NCBI RefSeq assembly: GCF_009865135.1
Contig: NZ_WWGH01000002.1
Coordinates: 2,046,001-2,110,000, forward strand
Direction: 5' to 3'
Source of the DNA: Streptomyces sp. SID8374
GTDB lineage: Bacteria; Actinomycetota; Actinomycetes; Streptomycetales; Streptomycetaceae
Length of the DNA stretch: 64,000 nt
Position numbers and translations under genes: made by a program. Shown here one piece after another: positions 42,376 through 51,012 of this stretch (position 1 is its first letter; every line of letters begins with the position of its first letter). The notes below the pieces were generated by a model that was not told the origin of the DNA, searched no databases, and worked only from the letters and a program-made list of their open reading frames with translations.

Positions 42376-44016
42376 GTGCGCAGACGACGTCTCGCGCCCC
42401 TGTTGGCCGTGACCCTGACGGCAACGCTGGCTCCCGCGCTCGCCACCTCGACCGCCAACGCCGCCCCGGCCGCCGCCCCTTCGGCCGCCTCCCCGTCCGC
42501 CGCCAAGGGTGGCGCGCTGGACCCGTACACGAAGCAGAAGCCGAAGTGGAAGCGGTGCGAAGCCGGCGCGCCGGCGGAGTTCCAGTGCGCCACGATCAAG
42601 GTTCCGCTGGACTACCGGGCCCCCGGGGGCAAGCGGATCGACCTGGCGATATCCCGGATCAAGAGCACCACGCCGGGCAAGCGCCACGGTGTCCTGCTCT
42701 CCAACCCCGGTGGCCCCGGCGGCCAGGGCATCTACATGCCACTGGGACTGCGGGAGGAGCTGCCGAAGTCCGCCCGGCAGAAGTACGACCTCATCGGCTT
42801 CGACCCGCGCGGGGTGGGGCGGAGCAGCCCGGTCACCTGCAACCTGACGCCGGACGAGGAGGACTGGCTGCGGCCGTACAAGAAGGAGACGTTCGCCAAG
42901 GACGTCGCCTGGGCCCGCAAGGTCGCGGACAAGTGCCGTAAGAAGGCGGGCGCCACGCTCCCGCACATCACCACCCGCAACACCGCCCGCGACATCGACG
43001 TGCTCCGGGCGGTCCTCGGCGAGAAGAAGATCTCGTACCTGGGCTACTCGTACGGCACCTACCTCGGCGCCGTCTACACCCAGCTCTTCCCGGGCCGGGC
43101 CGACCGGTTCGTCCTCGACAGCGCGGTCGATCCGGCGCGCGCCTGGCGGGGCATGGTCCAGTGGTGGGCCGAGGGCGCCGAGCCCGCGTACGACCGGTGG
43201 ACCGGGTGGGCCGCCGCGCGTTCGGCGACGTACGGCCTCGGTGACACGCCGAAGAAGGTCGACCGGACCTTCTGGAAGCTGGTCGCGCGCGCCGACAAGA
43301 AGCCCATCGACCTGGACGGGCTGCTGGTCACCGGCGACGACATCCGCAGCGGTATGCGGGGAGCGGTGTTCAGCCCGCAGTCCGCCACCGAGGCGTTCGT
43401 GGAGCTGAAGAAGGCCGCTGACGGGCAGCCCGCCGCCGCCAAGAAGCTCACGGCGTTCACCGGCGCGGCCGGGACCGGGAGCGCGCGCAAGGCCGCCGAG
43501 CCGCCTGCGGACAACATGACGGCGAGCTTCTGGGCCGTGGTGTGCGGCGACAACTCCGCCGCGTGGCCGCGAAACCCCGAGCGCTACCGGAAGGACGCCA
43601 TCGCGGACAAGGCCCGCTACCCGCTCTTCGGCGACTTCGCGTCCAGCATCAAGCCCTGTGCGTTCTGGAACGCGTCCGTGGAACCGGCGACGAAGGTGAA
43701 CAACAAGGTCGGCTCCCTGGTCGTCCAGAACGAGTGGGACTCCCAGACCCCGCTGCCCAGCGCCCAGGCCCTGCACAAGGTCCTCAAGCGCTCCAAGATA
43801 GTCACCGTCCTCGGCGGCGAGGGCCACGGCGTCTACCCGAGCGGCAACGTGTGCACGGACGGCGCGGTCACCGGCTACCTGCTCACCGGAAAGCTTCCGG
43901 CGAAGGACGTGTTCTGCCGGGCGACGACCGGCTCGAACGCGGAGGCGCGGCAGAACCAGAAGCGGGACCAGCTCCCCGGATCTCCGCTCCCGGAGCGCGC
44001 CCCGGACCGGTTCTGA
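42376..44016 (+). CDS. Secreted tripeptidyl aminopeptidase-like hydrolase (S33 family)
   Basis: This 546-residue exported alpha/beta hydrolase has an RRRR-initiated signal peptide with a hydrophobic core, ending about ANAAPA. HGVLLSNPGGPGG supplies the oxyanion strand, GYSYGTYLG the Ser nucleophile, the Asp lies in the NEWDSQTP region, and GEGHGVYPSG holds the catalytic His. That is the typical Streptomyces TAP/SCO-type exopeptidase layout. It releases peptides from the N terminus of extracellular proteins. It is intact although surrounded by decayed genes. Confidence 0.9.
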   Translation: MRRRRLAPLLAVTLTATLAPALATSTANAAPAAAPSAASPSAAKGGALDPYTKQKPKWKRCEAGAPAEFQCATIKVPLDYRAPGGKRIDLAISRIKSTTPGKRHGVLLSNPGGPGGQGIYMPLGLREELPKSARQKYDLIGFDPRGVGRSSPVTCNLTPDEEDWLRPYKKETFAKDVAWARKVADKCRKKAGATLPHITTRNTARDIDVLRAVLGEKKISYLGYSYGTYLGAVYTQLFPGRADRFVLDSAVDPARAWRGMVQWWAEGAEPAYDRWTGWAAARSATYGLGDTPKKVDRTFWKLVARADKKPIDLDGLLVTGDDIRSGMRGAVFSPQSATEAFVELKKAADGQPAAAKKLTAFTGAAGTGSARKAAEPPADNMTASFWAVVCGDNSAAWPRNPERYRKDAIADKARYPLFGDFASSIKPCAFWNASVEPATKVNNKVGSLVVQNEWDSQTPLPSAQALHKVLKRSKIVTVLGGEGHGVYPSGNVCTDGAVTGYLLTGKLPAKDVFCRATTGSNAEARQNQKRDQLPGSPLPERAPDRF

Positions 44017-44058
44017 GTCCGCACCTGAGTCCGCTCGTGCGGCGGCGGTTCTGATTCC

Positions 44059-44096
44059 GGTCGTACGGTGTCGGCTCCGAGGCCGATCGTACGACC
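44059..44096 (+). terminator. Hairpin after peptidase gene
   Basis: The outer stem is 44059-44067 with 44088-44096 (9 bp, perfect) and the inner stem TCGGC/GCCGA surrounds a 6-base loop. It lies 43 bases after the stop codon. Confidence 0.75.
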
Positions 44097-44439
44097 CCGG
44101 GCCGGGCGGGCCGTTGAAGGCGGGGCGGGGCCTCCCGGCGAGGTCCCGCCCCGTCGTACGCCGTCGGCTCAGCGCACCGGGTCGCGCGGCCCCACCGGGT
44201 ACGCGGCGAGACCGGGCGCCGCCACCGGGTCGGCGATCCGCTCCGGTGACGACCGGCCGTCGCCTCCGCCCGGCAGGTACCGGCCCGGGGTGTGGCCGTA
44301 CGCCCGGCGGACGACGTCGATGGGCCCGGTTGGCGTGCACGGTGCCGGCGGGCACCCGGATGGCCCGGTTCCGCCGGTGCAATCCATGTACCGGCCGTGG
44401 TGCGCGGGTCCCATCCCCTCACCGTGGCCGACGTGGCGG
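44097..44439. other. 343 bp with no supportable gene
   Basis: Short frames exist on both strands, but none has a recognisable protein signature apart from a weak minus-strand stretch ending at 44169 that could be the end of a lost gene. I regard the stretch as decayed DNA bordering the mobile-element remnants. Confidence 0.4.
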
Positions 44440-44672
44440 GGCTCATCCCCCTGCCCGGTCCGGCCCTCCATGTATGTGCGGCCCTGACCTCGGCAGGTCT
44501 CCGCGTCCCGGTCTCGTTGCAGGTGACCCTGGCCCAGGACCATCTGCCCGGCCGGGCCGGCACGGCCAGTGGCATCACCCTCGGGCTGACCATCGGCGTC
44601 GGCGGTCTGTTCACCCCGCTGATCGGCAGGCTGGCCGACGCCACCCCCCTGCGGACCGCTCTGATGAACACG
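44440..44672 (+). pseudogene. MFS transporter C-terminal fragment
   Basis: About 60 residues match the tenth to eleventh helices of a drug-exporter-type MFS protein: VPVSLQVTLAQDHLPGRAG, TASGITLGLTIGVGGL and RLADATPLRTAL. The match stops abruptly at the transposase-bearing DNA that begins near 44672, so the gene was probably cut by the insertion. No 5' part remains in the window. Confidence 0.7.
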
Positions 44673-45370
44673 TCGCAGTCGTGTCGTTGATGTGTGCATG
44701 GGCCGGGGTGATCTGGCGGACGCCGAGTGGGAACGGCTGCGACCGTTCCTGCCGGTCAGTAACAGGCGTTGTGGCAGGTGGCGGAATCACCGGTAGGTGA
44801 TCGACGGGATTCCGCACCGGGTGCGGACCGGCGTTCAGTGGTTGGCCTGCCCGAACGGTTCGGGCCGTGGAAGACGGTCTACGAACGTCACCGTCTGTGG
44901 TCGGCCGACGGAACCTGGGAATGCCTGCTCCGGCAGGTTCAGGCCGCGGCCGATGAGGCTGGGGAGATCGACTGGGACATCTCGGTCGACTCCACCGTCG
45001 TGCGGGCCCATCAGCACGCCGGCGGCGCCCGACCGGACCACCACCCGTCTCACAGGGGGACGCGGCGGCAGAACACCGGGACCAGACGGCGTGGCAGAGC
45101 CTCCTCGCCCGACTGGCGGAGGTGGTGCGGGAGGTGAGGGCCTGGGTCGCTCGCGGGGCCGGTTCACCACCAAGCTCCGCCTGAGCGCGGACGGCCGCTG
45201 CCGCCCGCTGTCCCGGATCGTTCCTCCGGGACAGCGGGCGGACTGCACGCAGTTGGAGCCCGTGCTGGAGAGGATTCTCGTACCTCGGACCGGGCCGGGC
45301 AGACCCCGCAAGAAGCGCGACACCGTCGAACGGGCCATCAACCGGCTCAAGCACGCGGTGAGCTGGCGGC
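44673..45370 (+). mobile_element. IS5-family transposase remnant
   Basis: From ATG 44698 the frame begins MGRGDLADAEWERLRPFLP, an IS5-family start. It hits an in-frame TAG at 44794 where relatives have Gln. It resumes at VIDGIPHRVRTGVQW, shifts frame to LPERFGPWKTVYERH and WDISVDSTVVRAHQHA (first DDE Asp), and shifts again to RFTTKLRLSADGRCRPLS. It then jumps from GRPRKK to RDTVERAINRLKHA, losing the segment with the second acidic residue. A nonsense codon, at least two frameshifts and an internal deletion make it inactive. Confidence 0.85.
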
Positions 45371-45374
45371 AGGG

Positions 45375-45690
45375 CAGCAAAGGGCCGATGACCTCACGGT
45401 TCGCGGTCCTGACCTTACGGCCGGCGGGCAAGCAGTCTCTGGCAGGCGCCCAGGCCGCGGGCGGCGGACGCAACCAGTGGGACGGTGCCCTGCCCACCTC
45501 CATCGTCCTCGTGGAAGGGCCCACCGGGGTGGAGGCGCCGACGAGCTATCGGATATCGAACCTGCCGCCCGGAACACCGGCCGCCGAGTTGGTGCGGTGG
45601 GCGAAGACGCGCTGGCGCATCGAACACGACTACCCAGAGCTCAAGCACGGCCTCGGGCTGGACCACTTCGAGGGCCGCACCCAGTTCCTA
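45375..45690 (+). mobile_element. Second, unrelated DDE transposase fragment (IS701/IS4-like)
   Basis: The protein pieces GPMTSRFAVLTLRPAGK, YRISNLPPGTPAAELVRW and WRIEHDYPELKHGLGLDHF match the C-terminal third of the IS701/IS4-type transposases common in Streptomyces (the YREL-type catalytic region reads YPEL). The fragment ends at EGRT, directly before the cupin gene stop. It appears fused to the IS5 remnant by deletion. Confidence 0.8.
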
Positions 45691-46203
45691 CTAGTGGCCC
45701 TCGTCCGCCGGAAGGGCGTACAGGCGGGGGAGGTTGACCACGATCGCCTCCTGGGTGGAGCGCGCGATGACGACCACCGCCTCTTCGGACGGGTCGGGGT
45801 TCTCCTCCCGGTGCGGCACGAACGGGGGGACGAAGATGTAGTCGCCCGGCGAGGTGCGCAGCCGTACCTCCTGCGGCTCCTCGCCCGAGTCGTCGAGGAA
45901 CACGAACTCCGGGTGTCCGCTGACCACATGGATGGCCGTCTCGGAGGCGCCGTGGTGGTGGTCGGAGGAGGAGGTGGACGGCGCCACATGGGTCTGGCCC
46001 ATCCACAGCTTCTCGGAGCCGGTCGTCCGCCCGCTGATGGCCGCGAACCGGCGCATCCCGCCGGTCTGGGCCGTGTCGCCGTCCAGCGCGTCGGCGCGGA
46101 TGTGGTGCAGGCGGGTGTGCAGCGGAGCCGTGGGGCGGTCTCCCGGGGTGGCGTGGAGGTGCGGGTGGAAACCTTCGCCTGCGGTGGTCAGGGGCTCGCT
46201 CAT
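45691..46203 (-). CDS. Cupin-domain protein
   Basis: This 170-residue single-barrel cupin has DHHHGASETAIHVVSG and GDYIFVPPFVPHREEN supplying the His/Glu/His metal ligands. It may be a small dioxygenase or regulator-binding cupin. Its stop codon lies at the border of a transposase fragment, so the C terminus might be slightly altered. It diverges from the Rrf2 gene. Its promoter carries TTGACATCC, which recurs before the leader peptide at 47919. Confidence 0.85.
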   Translation of the reverse strand: MSEPLTTAGEGFHPHLHATPGDRPTAPLHTRLHHIRADALDGDTAQTGGMRRFAAISGRTTGSEKLWMGQTHVAPSTSSSDHHHGASETAIHVVSGHPEFVFLDDSGEEPQEVRLRTSPGDYIFVPPFVPHREENPDPSEEAVVVIARSTQEAIVVNLPRLYALPADEGH

Positions 46204-46343
46204 GGCGGGGACGCTAAAGCGGCACGGAAAAGGATGTCAAGAGGTGTCCTTTGCGGTTCATCTGCGGCAATGTTGCTGACATGTAGGAGTTCAATCGTGC
46301 GGAGGCCGGGCCTCCGCACGGCCCTTCGGGCATGATGAGCGCC
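46204..46343. promoter_or_regulatory. Cupin/Rrf2 divergent control region
   Basis: On the minus strand TTGACA (within TTGACATCC, about 46234-46242) and TAGCGT are 18 bases apart, a good promoter for the cupin gene. An 11-bp perfect inverted repeat (46296-46306 with 46310-46320) lies 23 bases before the Rrf2 start and may be its operator. Confidence 0.55.
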
Positions 46344-46790
46344 ATGCATATCTCCGCGAAAGCGGACTACGCCACGCGGGCCCTCCTGGAGCTCGCCCGT
46401 GAACCTGGCCGTCCGCTCACCTGCGAAGCCATCGCCTCCTCGCAGGAGATTCCCTTCCGTTTCCTGAAGTCCGTGGTGGGCGAGTTGCGCAGAGCCGGGC
46501 TCGTACGCAGCCAGCGCGGCTGCGAGGGCGGCTACTGGCTCGGCAGACCCGCCGACGAGGTCACCCTCCTCGACGTGGTGCGCGCCATCGACGGCGATGT
46601 CCTCACTCTGCGTGGCGAACCGCTGGACGGGCTCGGCTACCCCGGTCCCGCCGCGCCCCTGCCGGGTGTGTGGCGGCAGATCGAGGCGGGCGCGGCGGCG
46701 GTCCTCGGCGGGCTGACCCTGGCCTCACTGCTGCCTGCCGGGCTCTCCGCCGGTGCCCGGGAACAGCACTCCGAGGTCGGCGCCGCATGA
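46344..46790 (+). CDS. Rrf2-family transcription regulator
   Basis: This 148-residue protein starts with the family signature MHISAKADYATRALLELA and has the HTH IASSQEIPFRFLKSVVGELRRAGLVRSQRG. The [Fe-S]-type three-Cys cluster of IscR is absent, as in CymR-type cysteine regulators. ATG 46344 was chosen over 46332 because family members begin at MHI. It is translationally coupled (ATGA) to the DsbA-like gene. Sulfur-starvation control of the following locus is plausible. Confidence 0.88.
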   Translation: MHISAKADYATRALLELAREPGRPLTCEAIASSQEIPFRFLKSVVGELRRAGLVRSQRGCEGGYWLGRPADEVTLLDVVRAIDGDVLTLRGEPLDGLGYPGPAAPLPGVWRQIEAGAAAVLGGLTLASLLPAGLSAGAREQHSEVGAA

Positions 46791-47815
46791 CCGTCACACC
46801 GGAGCCGGAGGGCCCGCCCACACCCGCCTCGGAAGGCCCGCCCCTGCTTGAGGTCGCACCCGCCTCGGAAGGCCTGCCCTCGCCGGAGGCCACACCCGAC
46901 TCGGCGGAGGCCACACTCGCCTCGGACGGCCCGCCCCCGCTGGAGGTGGTGGAGTACACCGATCCGCTCTGCCCCTGGGCCTGGGGTTCCGAGCCCGCCT
47001 TCCGCCGGCTCCGGGCGGCACTGCCCGGCCGGGTCCACTGGCGGCGCGCGTACGCCATCCTCTTCGACGACGACGAGGACGATCCGCCCCCCGACCCTGC
47101 CGCCGAAACCTCCTGGTACGCAAGCCACTTGGCGGAGATCGGCACGCACACGCTGGCCCCCCGCGCGCACCGGCTGACCCGGGTGGCGGCCAGTTCCTGG
47201 CCCTCCTCGCTCGTCGCCAGGGCCGCCGAGGCCCAAGGGCCCGAGATCGCCGAACGGGTGCTGCGCCGGCTGCGCGAGAGCGTCTTCGTGCTCGGTGAGC
47301 CCGCGGACACCGAGGCGCTCGCACTCCGGTCCGTACGCGGGGTGCCGGGCCTGGATCCCGACCGGCTGGCGCGTGACGCCGCCTCCGCCGACGTACGCGA
47401 AAGTGTGCGCGCCGACCGGGCCGAGGCGCGCCGTCCGGTCCCCGAGGTGTTCTCCGTACACGAGGAGTCGCCGCACCCCGGGGCGGCGAAGGAGACGCCC
47501 GGCGGTGACGTGCGGTACGCGCTGCCGACGCTGCTGTTCCGGACCCCGGCCGCGTACCGCGTGGTGCCCGGCTGGCGGCCGTACGAGGCGTACGCGGCCG
47601 CCGTCGACGCGCTGAGCCCGGGGCTGCGCCGGGAGGCCGCCCCGCTCGCCCCCGCCATGGCCCTGGAGCGCTACCGGAGCCTGACCGGGCCGGAGCGGCT
47701 GGTGCTGACCCAGGGCGCCTGGCCGCCGCCGCACGCGGTGCGGGTGGACACCGCGCAGGGGCCCGTGTGGCTGCACCCCGACGACGCCCAACACCACCCC
47801 GCCGTACGGGAGTAG
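46787..47815 (+). CDS. DsbA/FrnE-like thioredoxin-fold protein
   Basis: This 342-residue protein has, after about 45 low-complexity Pro/Glu/Ser residues, VVEYTDPLCPWAWGSEPAF with the CPWA active-site position (one Cys only). It then follows the helical FrnE-type insertion and ends with LPTLLFRTPAAYRVVPGWR, containing the cis-Pro strand and the YEAY helix. It may be a thiol-transfer or glutathione/mycothiol-type isomerase. Its start overlaps the Rrf2 stop. Confidence 0.85.
   Translation: MTVTPEPEGPPTPASEGPPLLEVAPASEGLPSPEATPDSAEATLASDGPPPLEVVEYTDPLCPWAWGSEPAFRRLRAALPGRVHWRRAYAILFDDDEDDPPPDPAAETSWYASHLAEIGTHTLAPRAHRLTRVAASSWPSSLVARAAEAQGPEIAERVLRRLRESVFVLGEPADTEALALRSVRGVPGLDPDRLARDAASADVRESVRADRAEARRPVPEVFSVHEESPHPGAAKETPGGDVRYALPTLLFRTPAAYRVVPGWRPYEAYAAAVDALSPGLRREAAPLAPAMALERYRSLTGPERLVLTQGAWPPPHAVRVDTAQGPVWLHPDDAQHHPAVRE
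46821..46943 (+). repeat. Degenerate tandem repeats in DsbA-like gene
   Basis: CACCCGCCTCGGAAGGCC at 46821 recurs at 46857 (36 bases on), and CACTCGCCTCGGACGGCC at 46914. The repeats encode the low-complexity ASEGPP/ASEGLP/ASDGPP N terminus and may vary in copy number between strains. Confidence 0.6.
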
Positions 47816-47863
47816 GGCCCCGCAACGCCCTGAGCTGCGGCCCAGTGTCGTTCCACCGGATGA

Positions 47864-47893
47864 GACACCAAAAGGTGTCCATTGACATCCGGG
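47864..47893 (+). promoter_or_regulatory. Promoter/operator of leader peptide and sulfur operon
   Basis: GACACC-AAAA-GGTGTC at 47864-47879 is a perfect 6-bp inverted repeat, and it directly precedes TTGACATCC (47882-47890), whose TTGACA is a consensus -35. The 9-mer TTGACATCC, preceded by an AAAGG stretch, also occurs in the cupin promoter. A shared regulator such as the nearby Rrf2 protein is an inference. Confidence 0.6.
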
Positions 47894-47918
47894 GGCGTGC
47901 GGCACCAGGATGTGCCGC

Positions 47919-47993
47919 ATGCTCACGACGCACCCCGGCGTGATGTGCCGCTACGTGGACCTGCGGCGCACCTCCAGCGCTCTCTGTCGCTGA
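47919..47993 (+). CDS. Cys-containing leader peptide
   Basis: A 24-codon frame from ATG 47919 to TGA 47993 has AGGA 8 bases upstream. It includes RYVDLRRTSSALCR, the pattern of actinobacterial leader peptides found before sulfur-assimilation genes. Two Cys codons (residues 10 and 23) can sense Cys-tRNA supply. It precedes the ABC importer by 335 bases. Cysteine-dependent attenuation is known for similar leaders; here it is inferred. Confidence 0.8.
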   Translation: MLTTHPGVMCRYVDLRRTSSALCR

Positions 47994-48328
47994 CCGACCG
48001 CCACTTCGGCCCACAGGCGTTCCCCGATCGCCGACGGCAGCCCCGCTGACCGTCGTCACACCGATCGGCCCCTGTCTCCTCCGCGTCCCTCCCCGCGCAT
48101 CCCCGCGCACCTTCAACGGCCCTCGCCGTGCGCCCCGTTCGTGACCCCGTCGCCGTCACTGCCGCCGTCGACCGTCCCGGACCGCGCTCGCACCGAGGCG
48201 TGCCGCGGCTCCCACCGCCCTGCCCGGACGCCCGTGCGTCCGGTTTCCGGCGCGGGTGCCGGCCGCCCCCGGTTCCGCTCCGTCCGCCCCGTACCGCGGC
48301 CGGCGCCCATCACAGAGAGAACACCGAG
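47994..48328 (+). promoter_or_regulatory. 335-bp leader region between uORF and importer
   Basis: No gene is supportable here. The stretch is C-rich on the plus strand in its first half. I see no long perfect hairpin, so a C-rich, Rho-type or translational attenuation mechanism would fit better than an intrinsic terminator. GAGAGAA and CCGAG precede ATG 48329. Confidence 0.4.
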
Positions 48329-49903
48329 ATGTCCGCACGACTGACGAACCTCCGCCCAGGACTCCGCGTCCGGTCCGCCCGGCGGGCCGGGGGCCTGCGG
48401 GCCGCCGCGCTCGGGACGGCCCTCGCCACCCTGCTCGTCCCGGCCCTGAGCGCCTGCGGGGGAGACGCCTCCTCCGCGAGCGGCAACGCCACGCTGAAGT
48501 GGGCCTCCTCCTACTTCCCGGCCCACTGGGACCCGGTCGTGTCGGGCAGCGGCGCCCAGTTCCGTCAACTCGCCCTCGTCTACGCCTCCTTGACCCGCAC
48601 CGACGAGGAGGGCAAGGCCGTCCCGGACCTCGCCGAGAGCTGGGAGTACAACGACAAGGGCGACCGGATCACCTTCAAGCTGCGCCCGAACCAGAAGTTC
48701 AGCGACGGCGAACCGATCGACGCCACCGCCGTGAAGGCCGCCATCGAACGCGCCCAGAAGCAGAAGAACTCCGCCCTCTTCGGTGACCTGACCTCGATCG
48801 GAAAGGTCGAGGCCAAGGGGCTCGAAGCGACCCTGAACCTCACTCAGGTCGACTACCAGATACCGCAGTTGCTCGGACAGCGCGTGCTCCAGATCGCCAG
48901 CCCCAAGGCGGCGAAGGACCCCGGGAAGCTGGACCAGAACCCGGTCGGCGCAGGACCCTTCGTGGTCCAGCAGCTGATCCCCGGCACCAAGGCGGTGCTC
49001 AAGAAGAACCCGGACTACTGGGACGCGGAGAACATCCACATCGACAACGTGGAGCTGGTATCCGCCCCCGACGCCTCGACGGTCGTCTCCGGACTGCGGA
49101 CCGGTGTCTACAACTTCGCCGACATCGACCCCAGTCAGGCGGACGCGGCGAAGAAGGCCGGACTCGACGTCTTCGTCCAGCCCGGCTTCAACGCAGCCAA
49201 CCTCAGCCTCAACGTCAACAAGGCGCCCTTCGACAACGACAAGGTCGTCGACGCCGTCCGGCACGCGGTCAACCGCGAGGAGTTCGTGCGGAAGCTGACC
49301 TTCGGCTACGGCGAGGCGACCGACCAGCCGTTCCCGAAGGGTTACGTGGCCTACGACCCGAAGTCCGAGAACGCCTATCCCTACGACCCCGAGAAGGCGA
49401 AGAAGCTCCTCGCCGAGGCGGGCCACAAGCCCGGCGACCTCAAGCTCAACCTGGTCATCCCGTCCGAGGACCCGCAGGCCGAGATCGTCCAGTCGCAGCT
49501 GGCCGCCGTCGGCATCAAGGTCACCATCAAGATCGACAAGAACTGGTCCACCCCGTTCTTCGCCAAGGACCTGACGTTCTCGCTGTACGGGACCACCGGC
49601 CGCGACTCCGCCGTACAGACCCTCACCGCGCACTTCGGCCCCAACGGCCCGCTCAACCTCTCCACCCCGTACGAGCCGGCCGGGTTCAAGGAGGCCGTGG
49701 CCAAGGTCCGCCAGACCCCGCTGGACTCGCCCGACTACGCCGCCACCCTCCAGGCCGCGACCCGGGCCGGGCTGGAGAGCAAGGCGCTGGTGTTCACGTA
49801 CGCCTCACCGAACCTCTTCGCCAAGACGAAGTCGATCTCCGCACTCCCGAAGAACCCCGGGCACATCGACTGGACCGGCGTGAAGGTCACCGGCGCCAGC
49901 TGA
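48329..49903 (+). CDS. ABC importer substrate-binding lipoprotein (SBP_bac_5)
   Basis: This 524-residue lipoprotein has a signal peptide ending in lipobox LSAC, then the family-5 (peptide/nickel/DppA) fold: YASLTRTDEEGKAVPDLAESW, FSDGEPIDATAVKAAIE, NPVGAGPFVV, YWDAENIHIDNVE and AVNREEFV. It is first in a five-gene importer operon and followed by desulfurising-type monooxygenases, so its ligand is probably a sulfur-containing organic compound rather than a peptide. Confidence 0.92.
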   Translation: MSARLTNLRPGLRVRSARRAGGLRAAALGTALATLLVPALSACGGDASSASGNATLKWASSYFPAHWDPVVSGSGAQFRQLALVYASLTRTDEEGKAVPDLAESWEYNDKGDRITFKLRPNQKFSDGEPIDATAVKAAIERAQKQKNSALFGDLTSIGKVEAKGLEATLNLTQVDYQIPQLLGQRVLQIASPKAAKDPGKLDQNPVGAGPFVVQQLIPGTKAVLKKNPDYWDAENIHIDNVELVSAPDASTVVSGLRTGVYNFADIDPSQADAAKKAGLDVFVQPGFNAANLSLNVNKAPFDNDKVVDAVRHAVNREEFVRKLTFGYGEATDQPFPKGYVAYDPKSENAYPYDPEKAKKLLAEAGHKPGDLKLNLVIPSEDPQAEIVQSQLAAVGIKVTIKIDKNWSTPFFAKDLTFSLYGTTGRDSAVQTLTAHFGPNGPLNLSTPYEPAGFKEAVAKVRQTPLDSPDYAATLQAATRAGLESKALVFTYASPNLFAKTKSISALPKNPGHIDWTGVKVTGAS

Positions 49904-49981
49904 CCCTCCCGCACCACCGATCACTCCTTCCAGCACCGCCCATCCGCCCATCCGCCCATCGCACAGAGAGGGGGCAGCCCC

Positions 49982-51010
49982 ATGACGACGACCGAGCCAC
50001 AGGTCACCTCTGCCCGCCGTCGCGGGGTCGCCGTGGCCAGGACACGGCACGCGAGCGCCCGTGTCCTGGCCGTCCTCGCCCGGTCGGTCGCCATCTTCGT
50101 ACCGGTCTTCCTGGTCGCGACCTTCGTCACCTTCGCACTCCGCTCACTCAGCGGACTCAGCCCGGCCCGCATCCAGTTGGGGGAGGACGCCACACCCGAG
50201 GCCATCGCCCGCATCGAGGCCCAGTGGGGGCTGGACAAGCCCTTCCTCACCCAGTACTGGGACTGGTTCAGCGGCGTCCTGCACGGTGAGCTCGGCAGCA
50301 GCTGGGTCAACGGCGCCGACATCTCCACCCTCATCGGCCTCGGCCTCGGGGTGAGCCTCTCGGTCGCCACGTTCGCCCTGGTCATCGGGGTGGTCGTCGG
50401 CTTCGTCCTCGGTACGGTCGCGGCGCTCCGGCGGACCACCGCGATCGACCGGGCGATCACCGGGTTCGTCACCGTGATCTCGGTGATGCCCGCCTTCGTC
50501 GTCGGCATCGTGCTCGTCGCGATCCTCGCCGTCGGGTTCGGGCTCTTCCCCTCCGCCGGGTACATCCCGGCGGAACAGGGCGTCGGCCCCTGGCTCGCCC
50601 ACATCACCCTGCCCGCCCTGGCGCTCAGCTTCGACGTCATCGCCGACGTGGCACGCCAGCTGCGCTCCAGCCTCATCGGCGCCTACCAGGAGAACTACGT
50701 GACCGGCGCGGTGGTTCGGGGGCTGAGCCCGCGCCGGATCTTCTTCGGGCACGTCCTGCGCAACGGCCTCGGGCCGACGCTCGCCACGCTCGGGCAGAAG
50801 TTCCCCGCCCTGGTCGGTGCCTCCGTCGTCACCGAGTGGATCTTCGGCCTCCAGGGGTTCGGCCGGTTCGCCAACGACTCCGCCCAGGCCGGCGACGTAC
50901 CCGCCGTACAAGGCGTCCTGGTGGTCTCCATCGCCCTGGTCGTCTCCTTCAACCTCATCATCAACCTGGTGCTGGCCCGTGTGATGCCGGCCTCCCAGCG
51001 GGGGGTGTGA
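49982..51010 (+). CDS. ABC importer permease (DppB type)
   Basis: This 342-residue protein has six hydrophobic segments and the N-terminal-type long extracytoplasmic region of DppB permeases. The EAA loop carries GAVVRGLSPRRIFFGHVLRNG. AGAGGGGG precedes the ATG. It forms the transmembrane pore with the next gene product. Confidence 0.92.
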   Translation: MTTTEPQVTSARRRGVAVARTRHASARVLAVLARSVAIFVPVFLVATFVTFALRSLSGLSPARIQLGEDATPEAIARIEAQWGLDKPFLTQYWDWFSGVLHGELGSSWVNGADISTLIGLGLGVSLSVATFALVIGVVVGFVLGTVAALRRTTAIDRAITGFVTVISVMPAFVVGIVLVAILAVGFGLFPSAGYIPAEQGVGPWLAHITLPALALSFDVIADVARQLRSSLIGAYQENYVTGAVVRGLSPRRIFFGHVLRNGLGPTLATLGQKFPALVGASVVTEWIFGLQGFGRFANDSAQAGDVPAVQGVLVVSIALVVSFNLIINLVLARVMPASQRGV

Positions 51011-51012
51011 CC

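Noticed and set aside
44169-44330. Minus-strand stretch ending at 44169 with a weak AraC-like look (RRAYGHTPGRYLPGG)
   Set aside because: Too short, with no upstream HTH; left as unassigned decayed DNA.
46296-46320. 11-bp inverted repeat as a terminator
   Set aside because: It lies in a divergent intergenic region upstream of both genes, so an operator or promoter-associated role is more likely.
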